A stretch of DNA of 64,000 nucleotides from Phaeodactylibacter xiamenensis (GTDB lineage Bacteria; Bacteroidota; Bacteroidia; Chitinophagales; Saprospiraceae): positions 163,465 through 227,464 of the forward strand of contig NZ_JPOS01000034.1 of assembly GCF_000759025.1 (NCBI RefSeq). The letters are read 5' to 3'. Under the pieces are notes generated by a model that saw only the letters and a program-made list of their open reading frames with translations, did no database searches and had not been told where the DNA came from. The position numbers and the translations under genes were made by a program. Shown here in pieces: positions 43,588 through 53,012 of this stretch (positions are counted from its first letter, which is position 1; every line of letters starts with the position of its first letter).

Positions 43588-46500
43588 CTATTCTGCCCCC
43601 AGCGGTAGCATAATGGCAGGTATCTGATAAGTCTTATACAATTCGTTGAAAGCGGAAATGTCATCTTTGGTGATTTTCCGCATTTCTTTTTTCATGCCAG
43701 CCCACTGTTGCAAAAGGTGCTCCAGCCGCAGCAGAGCTCCTTTCGTTACCACCGGTTTAGGATGGTCGATCCTGGCTTTCAGGTCCATTAGTTCTGCACT
43801 CAGCCGATTGGGGTAGTTGATCACATCCTGATGGGTTTCCTGCTTCGGCTGAATAAGATTGTCTTCCCAGGCCGTAATCCGGTTGATAAGGTGCTCGCCG
43901 GCATCCAGAATTTCCTGGGTGCAGTCAATTTGCTTAAGGTTGGCATGTAGCTGCTTAACCTGTTGCTTGACGTTGCGCATATGTTGTATCGACTGATGGA
44001 CCTCACGGACCGCCGACTCAATGCTCAGCAGTAATTCCTGTTGGGCCAGATAAGCCTCCTGAGGAGCCTTCAGCCGGGGGTCTGCCTGTAGGACAGCATC
44101 GCTTTTCAGCACCCCATAGGGGGTGGTCAGCCGGATACTGTATTGTCCGGGCGGGACCAGGCTGCCCTTGTAGTCTCCCAGAATGAAAACATTGGGCACG
44201 CCAGGCATAGGCTCCCGCCTTAGGTCCCAGTGGAAAACATTGAGCCCCCGGCAGGCGGGCAGGGTGGGTTCCGGTTTGGGCCCGCCTTCGTAGCTGTCTG
44301 CGGTTTCAGGTGCTTCATTGGTGAAGGTCCGAAGCGTATTGCCAAAAGCATCGAGTACCTCCAGTTGTAGCCGGAAGCTGTCCAGGGCTTCAGGCAGGTA
44401 ATAAGCAATTTGCATACCATTGAGAGGGTTTTCTCCAAGGCCGTATACCGGCTCATCCGGCAGGTCGGCAAGGTAGCGGATGGCAGGCTCCGGCCCGAAA
44501 AGGTGGGCGCGCTGTATAATATTGTCTTCAATTTGCCGCAGGGGGGATAGCCCATCAAGAATCCAAAACGAACGGCCCGAAGTCGCAGCGATGAGGTCAT
44601 TGCCCTGCACTTTCAAATCAGTAATCGGGCACACGGGCAGGTTGAGCTGAAAGGACTGCCAGCGCAGCCCGTTGTCAAAAGAAATGTAGAAGCCTCTTTC
44701 GCTCCCGCCATAGAGCAGGCCGGGACGAACAGGGTCTTCCCGAACGACTCTAATAAAGTGTTCCGCGTCTATACCTCTGGTAATTTTTCGCCAGGTTGCT
44801 CCCTTATCCTCAGACAGATATACTAGGGGCTCGAAGTTGTTAAATTTATACTTCATCGCCACCACATAGACCCGGTCGGGGTCGTGAGGAGACACTTCGA
44901 TGCAGTTGATGTAAGCCTCTCCGAGATTGGGCGGAGTGACGTCCACCCAGTTTTCACCGTCATCGGTAGTCAGGTGCAACAGGCCGTCATCACTACCTGC
45001 CCAGATGACTTCCGCTTCATGTGGGGAGTAAGCCAGGTAGCTGAGGGTATTGTAGTTTTCGCCCCCGGCGCCCTCGTTGGTGTAGGGACCACCGCCTTGT
45101 CCCTGTTTCTCCGGTTCGTTGCGGGTAAGGTCAGGGCTGATTTCTGTCCAGGAAAGCCCGCCATCTTCACTACGCAGTACCACATTGGCACCATGCAGCA
45201 GTACATTTGGTTTTTTGGGTTGCACCAGCAGCGGGGCATTCCAGTTGAAGCGGTACTTCATGTCTTTGGGCGCTTTGCCGAGGCGCAGGGCCGGGTAAGC
45301 CATAATGTCGTTTGTCAGTTTTGTTTCCTGGTCATAAACCGAAAGGTTGCCCTGATAGCTGCCGCCGTAGACCCGTTTGGGATTGTCGGGATCAAGGGCG
45401 ATGAATGCGCTTTCGCCCCCTGCAACCGGGTACCAGTGGCGGTCCGTAATACCCGCATCGGCTGTCCGGCTGGGAATGGCAATCGTGGTATTGTCCTGCT
45501 GCCCCGAATAAATGTAGTAAGGGAAGCGGTTGTCAGTCGCGATGCGGTATAGCTGAGCGGTGGGTTGATTGTATTGGGAAGACCAGGTTTTGCCGCCGTT
45601 AAGAGTCACAGTTGCCCCTCCATCGTTGCCCAGCACCATGATTTCCGGGTTACGCGGGTTAATCCACAGGGAGTGCTGGTCGGTATGCGGATTGGAAATA
45701 CTGGTAAAGTCTTTTCCTCCGTTGTTAGATTTCAGCAAAGGTGCATTGAGTACATACACTGTTTCCTCATCGGTGGGGTCCACTGTGATTTTGGTGTAGT
45801 ACCAGGCCCGGGCCACGGTGACCCGCTGATTGTTGACGAGCTCCCAGTGCTCCCCCCTGTCTTCAGAGCGGTACACGCCTCCGTTTTCAGCCTCAATTAC
45901 GGCGTAGACTTTTGCCGGGTTGGAAGGAGCGACACACACCCCTACCTTGCCCATTTCTTCAGGCAGGCCTTCGCCCAGTTTTTCCCAGTTCAGCCCGCCA
46001 TCTGTGGAGCGGTAAAGGCCGGATCCTTCGCCACCACTCCGTATGCTCCAGGGTGAGCGCAGGTGGTCCCACATACCGGCGTACAGTATTCTGGGGTTGG
46101 AAGGGTCTATGCTCAGGCTGGCAGCGCCGGTTGTTTCGTTGATGAAGAGGGTTTTCTGCCAGGACATGCCGCCGTCCATACTCCGGTACACGCCGCGGGT
46201 CTCAGAGGGGCCATGTACCGCGCCCTGTACGGCTACGTAGACGATGTCCGGATATCTCGGATGGACCACAATAGCAGAGATATGGCGGGCATACCTCAAG
46301 CCCAGGTATTGCCAGGAGCGGCCTCCGTCCTGTGATTTATACACGCCATCTCCGGCACTGGTCATCACACCCCGGACCGGATGCTCTCCTGTGCCTGCGT
46401 AGATGGTATTGTGGTCAGAAGGCGCTACCGCAATGGCGCCTATGGAGCCGGTATTAAAGAAGCCATCCGAGCAGTTGTCCCAGCTCTGGCCGGCATCCTC

Positions 46501-46713
46501 TGTCTTCCAGATGCCCCCGCCTGTAGTGCCCATGTAAAAGCGCAGAGGGTAACTGGGCACACCGGCAACAGCAACGCAGCGGCCACCTCTGTAGGGGCCA
46601 ATGTTGCGCCAGGACAGGCCCTCCAGCAGCTTTTGCCGGACGAGTTGTTGAGGCTGTGCTAAGGCTTGTGCGGATAGGAAAATTAGCGTGGCCCATACCA
46701 GGAATTGTTTCAT
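43588..46713 (-). CDS. Large secreted BNR/sortilin-like repeat protein
   Basis: 1041 residues with a signal peptide (MKQFLVWATLIFLSAQALAQ) and many BNR (Asp-box) repeats through about residue 720 (SQDGGRSWQYLGL, STDGGLNWEKLGEGL, SEDRGEHWELV, SEDKGATWRKI), forming a ten-bladed or double propeller like Vps10/sortilin. A beta domain (about 800-900; PPGQYSIRLTTPYG) and a helical C-terminus follow. Often annotated as glycosyl hydrolase, but no catalytic residues can be assigned. The upstream frame extension is excluded because the ATG at 46713 precedes the signal peptide. Confidence 0.88.
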   Translation of the reverse strand: MKQFLVWATLIFLSAQALAQPQQLVRQKLLEGLSWRNIGPYRGGRCVAVAGVPSYPLRFYMGTTGGGIWKTEDAGQSWDNCSDGFFNTGSIGAIAVAPSDHNTIYAGTGEHPVRGVMTSAGDGVYKSQDGGRSWQYLGLRYARHISAIVVHPRYPDIVYVAVQGAVHGPSETRGVYRSMDGGMSWQKTLFINETTGAASLSIDPSNPRILYAGMWDHLRSPWSIRSGGEGSGLYRSTDGGLNWEKLGEGLPEEMGKVGVCVAPSNPAKVYAVIEAENGGVYRSEDRGEHWELVNNQRVTVARAWYYTKITVDPTDEETVYVLNAPLLKSNNGGKDFTSISNPHTDQHSLWINPRNPEIMVLGNDGGATVTLNGGKTWSSQYNQPTAQLYRIATDNRFPYYIYSGQQDNTTIAIPSRTADAGITDRHWYPVAGGESAFIALDPDNPKRVYGGSYQGNLSVYDQETKLTNDIMAYPALRLGKAPKDMKYRFNWNAPLLVQPKKPNVLLHGANVVLRSEDGGLSWTEISPDLTRNEPEKQGQGGGPYTNEGAGGENYNTLSYLAYSPHEAEVIWAGSDDGLLHLTTDDGENWVDVTPPNLGEAYINCIEVSPHDPDRVYVVAMKYKFNNFEPLVYLSEDKGATWRKITRGIDAEHFIRVVREDPVRPGLLYGGSERGFYISFDNGLRWQSFQLNLPVCPITDLKVQGNDLIAATSGRSFWILDGLSPLRQIEDNIIQRAHLFGPEPAIRYLADLPDEPVYGLGENPLNGMQIAYYLPEALDSFRLQLEVLDAFGNTLRTFTNEAPETADSYEGGPKPEPTLPACRGLNVFHWDLRREPMPGVPNVFILGDYKGSLVPPGQYSIRLTTPYGVLKSDAVLQADPRLKAPQEAYLAQQELLLSIESAVREVHQSIQHMRNVKQQVKQLHANLKQIDCTQEILDAGEHLINRITAWEDNLIQPKQETHQDVINYPNRLSAELMDLKARIDHPKPVVTKGALLRLEHLLQQWAGMKKEMRKITKDDISAFNELYKTYQIPAIMLPLGAE

Positions 46714-47164
46714 ACCTATGCGTTTAGTTATGAAAGGACTATGGGGGGTAAGGGCACGCTTTCCCGTAGATCGTTTTCTCACCGTATGTGTTTTTTCGGT
46801 AGTGCTTAGGTTACTCCCCTGTTTGGCACTGCCTTCTCAAAGTATGCTGAATGTTGTTCTAAAGCTGAGCTAGTGGTCTGTCAAGGCTAAAACTAGGGGT
46901 CGCCTGCGGCGACTTTTGAGGCTACTCTTCGTTGGATAACCCCTTGCGTAGCGCTGCTATGCGCGGGAACATCCGCCTTGATTAGCCTCAAAATTCGCTC
47001 CCACTCAACCCATAAATTAACACTTGACAGACCACTAGGTCCAGCTTTTGCTAGTGTTTGCGGCTAAATATAAGCATAGAAGTCATTAATGATGTGTTTT
47101 CCACTGTTAAGCTTGCCGCTATGTCTGGTTTTTACGTATAATAACACGGAAATGTTGCACCAGG
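46714..47164. other. Intergenic region holding a MITE-like element
   Basis: About 450 bases between the BNR gene and the HAD gene, largely occupied by the 169-bp palindromic element at 46870-47038. No gene seen. Confidence 0.5.
46870..47038. repeat. MITE-like 169-bp element with perfect 16-bp terminal inverted repeats
   Basis: CTAGTGGTCTGTCAAG (46870-46885) is the exact complement of CTTGACAGACCACTAG (47023-47038). Inside, GCGACTTTTGAGGCTA is matched by TAGCCTCAAAATTCGC (15 of 16). The outer CTAG could be a target duplication. It has no coding capacity, so a transposase supplied in trans would be needed. Confidence 0.75.
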
Positions 47165-47770
47165 TTAGTGGATCACTCCAAACTGCTGAAGGGTGGTGCG
47201 CAGGGCCGTTGGGTTGGTAAAGTGGATGGTGCGTATGCCTTCCTGTCGGGCAGCCTGTACATTCCGGTGGCTGTCATCGATAAAAAGGGCTTGTCCGGGG
47301 CGGACACCGTTGCGCTCCAGCAGCAGGTGATAGATTTTGGGGTCGGGTTTTTTGAGCTTTTCCTTTCCGGATACCAGAATGTCTTCAAAGTATTTCAAAA
47401 AACCATAGCGTTCCCAGGCGACCGGCCAGGTCTCATGGCTCCAGTTGGTGAGGGCGAGCAGGCGGTAACGCTTTTCCCGGTGGATTTGCTCAAGAATGGA
47501 GACGGTGCCCTCAATCGGCCCGCCGAGCATCTCTGGCCACCGTTCAAAGAAGGCTTTGATCTGCGGCTCGTATTCAGGAAATTCAGCTGTTTTCAAGGCT
47601 ATTGCTTCGGCAAACGGGCGCCCGCCGTCCTGTTGCTCATTCCAGTCGCCTGTGCAAACATGTTCCAGAAAATGCTCCATCTCCTGCTCTTCCTCAAAGA
47701 GCTTACGGAATAAATGGCGGGGGTTCCAGTCGATCAGGACGCCCCCAAGGTCGAAAATAATCGTATCCAT
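47165..47770 (-). CDS. HAD-superfamily hydrolase (YihX-like)
   Basis: 201 residues from the chosen ATG (a second in-frame ATG lies 15 bases upstream, giving 206). Motif I IIFDLGGVLIDW (with Gly where most HAD phosphatases have the second Asp, as in YihX/epoxide-hydrolase-like members), motif II LALTNWSHET, Lys in EKLKKPDPKIY and motif IV ALFIDDSHRNVQAA. Probably a sugar-phosphate phosphatase such as glucose-1-phosphatase; substrate not certain. Confidence 0.9.
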   Translation of the reverse strand: MDTIIFDLGGVLIDWNPRHLFRKLFEEEQEMEHFLEHVCTGDWNEQQDGGRPFAEAIALKTAEFPEYEPQIKAFFERWPEMLGGPIEGTVSILEQIHREKRYRLLALTNWSHETWPVAWERYGFLKYFEDILVSGKEKLKKPDPKIYHLLLERNGVRPGQALFIDDSHRNVQAARQEGIRTIHFTNPTALRTTLQQFGVIH

Positions 47771-47962
47771 TGGTGGTGGGTTCATAGATTAGCTTTATTG
47801 CCGCAAGATAGGAATATTTAGACCGCCTGAAATAGATCGGGTATTCGGATCTCACCTTCCGGATTTCCTGTGTTTTGTCTGGTAGCGGGCATTTTTTCAT
47901 CTTTTGTCTTGCAGGGCAGCTCAATGAATCGGTGTCGTTAGTAAAGTGACCAAATAAACAAG

Positions 47963-48856
47963 ATGAAGTTAGATCCACAGTTTGTAAGAGCAGAGGGCTT
48001 TAAAGCATTCCAAACGGGGTATAACCCTCTCAACCGGGTGGTTTATTCAGATCTTCAGGATTGGGTCTCCTGCCGGGCAAGTCAGGGCATTGGAATTAAG
48101 TATGTGCAGGAAGGGGAAGAACAGTATGAAGTAGATGGGCAGTTGCATCATGTTAAAGCCGGGCAATTCCTAATGGTCAACCATCAGCAGAAGGTTACGG
48201 CTTTCGTGCGGTCCCGCAAAACCGTAAAAGGGCTTTGCCTGTACATCGATCCGGAACAGGTCAGCCAGGCGCAATCCCTGCTCGGGCAGTCTGCTGAACA
48301 ATTGCTGGAGGGGCAGGCCTCAGCAGAGACCTTCGAGGTGCGTCAGCGGACTTATTCTGTCCGGCATTCTCCTATCGAATCCATCGTCCGGAATTTGATT
48401 CAGGGCCCTCATGCTTTGTCTCAAAATAATGATACCCTGTTCGAGCAACTGGCCATTGCGGTGGTCCGCAAAGAATATCAGGTCGGAAAAGAAGTTTTCG
48501 CGATCCCTGCCAAGCGCCGTGCCACCCGGGAGGAACTGCATCAGCGGCTGACCATTGCAAAGGCCTACATGCTGGACAACCTCAGCCAGCCCATGCTGGT
48601 CAGTGAAGTGGCCCGGGAGGCGGCTTTATCGGAGTTCCATTTTATCCGGACATTCCGGCAGGCGTTCGGGCTTTCCCCAAATCAGTTTATGCAGCAGGAG
48701 CGTATTCGTCAGGCCAAGGCCTTGCTTCGCCAGCCTCACCTGAGTGTAACCGACGTTGCTGCACAGTGCGGTTTTAGCGACCTTCAGTATTTTAGCCGGA
48801 CCTTTAAACGCCTTGCGGGCGAATCTCCCTCTCGTTTTCGGGCACAATGCCCATGA
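47963..48856 (+). CDS. AraC-family transcriptional regulator
   Basis: 297 residues. N-terminal AraC-binding-like domain (about 20-150; YVQEGEEQYEVDGQLHHV) and C-terminal double helix-turn-helix (about 190-295; SEVAREAALSEFHFIRTFRQ, VTDVAAQCGFSDLQYFSRTF). It lies 44 bases upstream of, and on the same strand as, the class V aminotransferase gene, which it may regulate. Confidence 0.92.
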   Translation: MKLDPQFVRAEGFKAFQTGYNPLNRVVYSDLQDWVSCRASQGIGIKYVQEGEEQYEVDGQLHHVKAGQFLMVNHQQKVTAFVRSRKTVKGLCLYIDPEQVSQAQSLLGQSAEQLLEGQASAETFEVRQRTYSVRHSPIESIVRNLIQGPHALSQNNDTLFEQLAIAVVRKEYQVGKEVFAIPAKRRATREELHQRLTIAKAYMLDNLSQPMLVSEVAREAALSEFHFIRTFRQAFGLSPNQFMQQERIRQAKALLRQPHLSVTDVAAQCGFSDLQYFSRTFKRLAGESPSRFRAQCP

Positions 48857-48900
48857 TTTTCCGTCCTCTTGTGTATATTGTCTGAAAATCCCAGTATACT

Positions 48901-50175
48901 ATGCACTCCCGAAGGAAGTTCTTCTCTCATATGGGCACCGTCGCTGGTACTTTGGCTACGCTGCCTTTCTTTCAGTCTGATTCCGGTAAAGCGCTGCTGG
49001 AAGCGCTCGCCCGGCAACCAGATGCCACCGATGAGGACTTTTGGCGGCTGATCCAGCAAGCCTATACCGTATCTCCAACCATCCTCAACCTTAACAACGG
49101 CGGCGTCAGCCCTTCACCAAAAGTAGTACAGGAAGCCGTGGAACGCTACAACCGCCTGAGCAACGAAGCGCCCTCCTATTACATGTGGCGTATTCTGGAC
49201 AACGGGCGGGAACCCCTGCGGGCTCAGTTAGCTGGCTTGCTGGGCAGCAGCCCGGAGGAAGTGGCCATCAACCGGAACGCCTCAGAAGCCCTTGAGACCG
49301 TCATTTTTGGACTACAGCTGAAGGCTGGAGATGAAGTGGTGCTGAGCAAGTACGACTATCCTAATATGATGAATGCCTGGAAACAGCGGGCCCACCGGGA
49401 TGGGGTCGTCCTCAAATGGGTCGACCTGGACCTGCCGATGGAAGAGGAAAGCGCCATCGCCGAGCGTTACATCAGTCAGTTTACGGATAAAACCCGTGTT
49501 GTCCACCTGACGCATATGATCAACTGGAATGGGCAGGTATTGCCGGTGCGTACTATCGCGGAGCAGGCCCGGGCAAGGGGTATCGACGTTATGGTAGATG
49601 CTGCTCACTCCTTCGTACACCTGGATTTTAAGGTGGAGGAACTGCAGTGTGATTACCTGGGCACCAGTTTGCACAAATGGCTCTGTGCCCCCTTCGGTAG
49701 TGGGTTGCTCTATGTGCGCCAACCTAAAATTGAGACCATCTATCCCTTATTCGCAGCCCCTGAGCCGGACAGCAGTGATATCCGCAAGTTCGAACACCTG
49801 GGCACCCGTTCCTTTGCCATTGAGCAGGCGATCGGGCAGGCCGTGCAGTTTCATAAACTCATTGGCAGCGCCCGTAAAGAGGCCCGGCTGAAATACCTGC
49901 GCACCTACTGGCTGGATCAGGTGCGGGACCTGCCGGGCTTCCGGAGCTACACGCCCGAAAACCCGGACTTGGCGGGGGCGATTGCTAATGTCGGGTTTGG
50001 AAACCGTGATGCCGGGGAACTCTATGACCATCTTTTCAAGAAATACAAAATCCATACCGTCCCCATCAAATGGGAAGGCATCAATGGGGTGCGCATCACG
50101 CCCAATGTCTACACGCTCACGGAAGACCTGGACCGCCTGGTGTTTGCCATTAAAGACTATGTGTGGTCTAATTAG
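48901..50175 (+). CDS. Tat-exported class V aminotransferase (isopenicillin-N-epimerase-like)
   Basis: 424 residues. The N-terminus MHSRRKFFSHMGTVAGTLA has twin Arg and a hydrophobic stretch, a Tat signal that would carry a folded PLP enzyme to the periplasm. The body is a class V aminotransferase: NLNNGGVSPSP, INRNASEALETV, VDAAHSFVHLDF, the PLP lysine in GTSLHKWLCAPFGSG, and a C-terminal lobe. Related proteins act as epimerases, desulfurases or lyases; the substrate is unknown. Confidence 0.9.
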   Translation: MHSRRKFFSHMGTVAGTLATLPFFQSDSGKALLEALARQPDATDEDFWRLIQQAYTVSPTILNLNNGGVSPSPKVVQEAVERYNRLSNEAPSYYMWRILDNGREPLRAQLAGLLGSSPEEVAINRNASEALETVIFGLQLKAGDEVVLSKYDYPNMMNAWKQRAHRDGVVLKWVDLDLPMEEESAIAERYISQFTDKTRVVHLTHMINWNGQVLPVRTIAEQARARGIDVMVDAAHSFVHLDFKVEELQCDYLGTSLHKWLCAPFGSGLLYVRQPKIETIYPLFAAPEPDSSDIRKFEHLGTRSFAIEQAIGQAVQFHKLIGSARKEARLKYLRTYWLDQVRDLPGFRSYTPENPDLAGAIANVGFGNRDAGELYDHLFKKYKIHTVPIKWEGINGVRITPNVYTLTEDLDRLVFAIKDYVWSN

Positions 50176-50209
50176 CAATTTAGTGCAACCCCGGCTTTAG
50201 TTGAGCGGC

Positions 50210-50217
50210 TACCTTTG
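50210..50217 (+). promoter_or_regulatory. -7 promoter box of the PDZ-hydrolase gene
   Basis: TACCTTTG matches TAnnTTTG and would start transcription about 10 bases before the ATG at 50233. This argues against the in-frame TTG at 50215 as start. Confidence 0.5.
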
Positions 50218-50232
50218 TTGAAAAAGGAAGTC

Positions 50233-51615
50233 ATGAGAATAGGGTTACTATGGTGTGCGCTCGTCCTGAGTGTTACAGTATTGCAGGCACAGCACCTCAA
50301 ACGTTCTGGTACGTTGGGCATTTATCCTGCAGCCCTAAGTGCAACGGAAGCGCTTAAGGTGGGCATGGATGCTCCAAAGGGGATAAAAGTGGCGAAGGTG
50401 ATGCCGGGGTCTGCCGCCGAAGCAATTGGAATAGCAGAAGGCGACCTGGTCCTTGAGGTCAATGGTGAAGCGGTGGAAAGCCCGGCCGGTATTGTAGCCC
50501 AGCTAGGTGAACTCAGCGCTGGGGAGGAAGTTGTCCTGACTACCATCAGAGACGGCCGTAAGCTGACACAAACAGGCCCTATGGGTGCCCGTCCGCTCCC
50601 GCTGGCTCCGGGGGCTACTATCGACTTTGGTGAGGTGCCCTATGGTGGGGGGCACCTGCGGTCTTTCCTCGAAAAACCGCAAGGAGATGGTCCATTTCCG
50701 GTCATCTATTTCCTGCAGGGCTACACCTGTCAAACCGTAGAGCATGGTAGCCCACATAGCCCGATGCGTAAGTTGTTTAACCAATGGGTGTCCAATGGCT
50801 ATGCCGTATTCCGGGTGGAAAAGCCCGGGGTGGGGGATAGCGCCGGCACACCGGACTGTGAAAGCATAGATTTTGATGCGGAGCTGTTAGCATTTAAAGC
50901 TGGATATAAGGCTTTGCTGAAGCAGGACGGCATTGATACGGAACAACTATTCCTTTACGGGCACTCCCTGGGCGGAGTAGTGGCGCCCTTCCTTGCGGCT
51001 GAGTTCCAACCTGCCGGCGTAATGGCTTACGGTTTCGTGCTCAAGCCATGGAAGGACTATATGTTTGACATCCACTGGGACCAGCGTATACGCATGGGCG
51101 AAGACCTCGGGCAGGCAATGGCAGATTTGCAGGCTGGCCGGCACCTGCTGAATGCTTACTTTGATGATGAGTTAGCTCCTGCTGAGTTCCTGAAGACCGA
51201 TGAAGACCGGGCTGTTTTTGCCGGTTTGATGTCCTATGATGGCCAGGATCATTGTTTTGGAAGGCATTACTCCTTTTGGCAAACCCTGGATCGGAAAAAC
51301 CTGCCTGCCGAATGGCAAAGGGTGGACTGCCCGGTGCTGGCCATGTACGGAGAATACGACCTGGCTGCGATTGATGACCGGGGTGCAAAGCAACTGGCCG
51401 CCTTGATCAACCGGGAGCGCCCTGGCAATGGTACGTTTCAGCTCATCGAAAAGACCAATCATTCCCTGCTCAAAATGGACAATTTTGAAGAACAGCTGGA
51501 TTTTGCCACCGGGCAGAGCGAGGTCCGGGCAGCGTACTACCAGAACAACTTTAATGATCAGTTTGCAGATGGCCTGCTCAATTGGATGAATAGTGTAATG
51601 GGAAAAAACCGCTAA
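50233..51615 (+). CDS. Secreted alpha/beta hydrolase with N-terminal PDZ domain
   Basis: 460 residues: signal peptide (1-19, MRIGLLWCALVLSVTVLQAQ), PDZ domain (about 40-115; VMPGSAAEAIGIAEGDLVLEVNG), and an alpha/beta hydrolase fold (about 135-460) with VIYFLQGYTCQ, nucleophile elbow FLYGHSLGGVVAPF, a probable acid in MYGEYD and His in EKTNHSLLKM. Probably an esterase or peptidase outside the cytoplasm. The PDZ-hydrolase fusion is unusual but seen in Bacteroidota. Confidence 0.85.
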   Translation: MRIGLLWCALVLSVTVLQAQHLKRSGTLGIYPAALSATEALKVGMDAPKGIKVAKVMPGSAAEAIGIAEGDLVLEVNGEAVESPAGIVAQLGELSAGEEVVLTTIRDGRKLTQTGPMGARPLPLAPGATIDFGEVPYGGGHLRSFLEKPQGDGPFPVIYFLQGYTCQTVEHGSPHSPMRKLFNQWVSNGYAVFRVEKPGVGDSAGTPDCESIDFDAELLAFKAGYKALLKQDGIDTEQLFLYGHSLGGVVAPFLAAEFQPAGVMAYGFVLKPWKDYMFDIHWDQRIRMGEDLGQAMADLQAGRHLLNAYFDDELAPAEFLKTDEDRAVFAGLMSYDGQDHCFGRHYSFWQTLDRKNLPAEWQRVDCPVLAMYGEYDLAAIDDRGAKQLAALINRERPGNGTFQLIEKTNHSLLKMDNFEEQLDFATGQSEVRAAYYQNNFNDQFADGLLNWMNSVMGKNR

Positions 51616-51629
51616 CCTAAAAGAAAAGT

Positions 51630-51917
51630 ATGATGCGTATTTGTCTAGGTGTCAAATTGCTGATGCCCCTGGGCTTATTTGCCCAAAACTATGTGGATGC
51701 CACGAATCAGATGCCTGCCGCATTTACCAGCGGCGCTACGATGGATGTGGAAAGCGCAGATCTGGATGGAGATGGTGACCTGGACCTCGTCCTGGCGGGC
51801 GAAGCCTTGGAAAACCTGATTTTCTTTAACGACGGGAGCGGGCATTTCACGCTCAATCCGGAGCGGATGCTGCCGGAGTACGATACTTCAGATAATTTCC
51901 CCGGGGAAGACAGCTAA
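51630..51917 (+). pseudogene. Truncated FG-GAP/VCBS-repeat protein
   Basis: 95 codons: signal peptide (ending GLFAQ) and one VCBS/FG-GAP calcium-binding repeat (VESADLDGDGDLDLVLAG, FFNDGSGHF), then TAA after FPGEDS. VCBS proteins normally have several such repeats and are hundreds of residues long, and the DNA after the stop does not continue the repeat in any frame I checked. It is most likely the 5' remnant of a deleted gene. A strong terminator follows. Confidence 0.65.
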
Positions 51918-51978
51918 GACGTAACAGTTTTCATAGTGTCAGACTTTCTTCGGAAAGCCCGGCAAGAGAGTGGTTTCG

Positions 51979-52006
51979 AGCCTGCGCTTCGGCGTGGGCT
52001 TTTTTT
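51979..52006 (+). terminator. Intrinsic terminator between convergent genes
   Basis: AGCCTGCGC, loop TTCG, GCGTGGGCT, then T6. Confidence 0.85.
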
Positions 52007-52979
52007 ATCGCTTCCGCTCCGTAACGAAAGTCACCAGGTCCTCCAGCGACTGCCGGGAAGGCGTTTCCGGGAAGGTCCGCAGCAGCTCAAACGCCTCTGA
52101 CCGATAGCGCAACATAGCTTCCTTTGCATAATCGAGGCCGCCACTTTGCCGTACGAAGTCGACGACTTCCTTCACCTTCTCCGGTTGGTCGCTGTACCGC
52201 TTAATGCTGTTGATGATGTGCTTGCGGTCCTTTCTGGGTGCCTGGTCCAGTGCATAGATCAGAGGCAGGGTCATTTTCTTTTCCTTGATGTCTATGCCCA
52301 GGGGTTTGCCTACGTCATCCGTTCCGTAGTCAAAGAGGTCGTCGCGGATTTGAAACGCAATGCCGATCTTCTCTCCGAAGAGGCGCATTTTTTCAATTTG
52401 TTCATCATCCTGCACGGTGGAGGACGCCCCGGCGCTACAGGCAGCAGCAATCAGGGAAGCCGTTTTTTGGCGGATGATATCGTAGTAGATTTCCTCTTTG
52501 ATATCCAACCGGCGGGCTTTCTCAATCTGCAACAGCTCTCCCTCGCTCATGGCTTTGACGGCGTTGGAGACGATTTCCAGCAGGCGGTACTCTTTGTTCT
52601 TCAGGGCGAGCAGCAGCCCCTGCGAAAGAAAATAGTCGCCGACGAGGACGGCGATTTTGTTTTTCCAAAGCGCATTGACGGAAAAGAAGCCCCGGCGTTC
52701 AAAGGAGTCGTCCACCACATCATCGTGGACGAGTGTTGCGGTATGCAGCAGTTCTACGAGGGACGCCGCGTGGTAGGTGGAGTCGCCCACGGTGCCGCAA
52801 ACTTTGGCAGAGAGGAAGACAAACATAGGCCTGACCTGCTTGCCCTTTCGGCGAACGATGTAGTAAGTGATTTTATCGAGCAGGGAAACCGGGCTGCGCA
52901 TAGCTTCCCGAAAGCGCACTTCAAAGTGGTTCAGCTCTTCTTCGATCGGTTGTTTTATCGCTTCTAAGGATGTGGCCAT
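52005..52979 (-). CDS. Polyprenyl diphosphate synthase
   Basis: 324 residues from the chosen ATG. Trans-prenyltransferase motifs: first Asp-rich LVHDDVVDDS (DDxxD), GKQVRPMFV (allylic substrate), and second Asp-rich FQIRDDLFDYGTDD. It elongates IPP onto allylic diphosphates. The chain length, octaprenyl-type for menaquinone or GGPP for carotenoids, cannot be settled by eye. An ATG 21 bases upstream lies inside the probable promoter (CAAAACTA complement at 52998-53005), so 52979 is preferred. Confidence 0.92.
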   Translation of the reverse strand: MATSLEAIKQPIEEELNHFEVRFREAMRSPVSLLDKITYYIVRRKGKQVRPMFVFLSAKVCGTVGDSTYHAASLVELLHTATLVHDDVVDDSFERRGFFSVNALWKNKIAVLVGDYFLSQGLLLALKNKEYRLLEIVSNAVKAMSEGELLQIEKARRLDIKEEIYYDIIRQKTASLIAAACSAGASSTVQDDEQIEKMRLFGEKIGIAFQIRDDLFDYGTDDVGKPLGIDIKEKKMTLPLIYALDQAPRKDRKHIINSIKRYSDQPEKVKEVVDFVRQSGGLDYAKEAMLRYRSEAFELLRTFPETPSRQSLEDLVTFVTERKR

Positions 52980-52997
52980 GGACTTGGTTTTACTGCC

Positions 52998-53005
52998 CAA
53001 AACTA
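52998..53005 (-). promoter_or_regulatory. -7 promoter box of the prenyl synthase gene
   Basis: TAGTTTTG on the minus strand fits TAnnTTTG; the start would lie near 52992. Confidence 0.45.
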
Positions 53006-53012
53006 CAAAACT

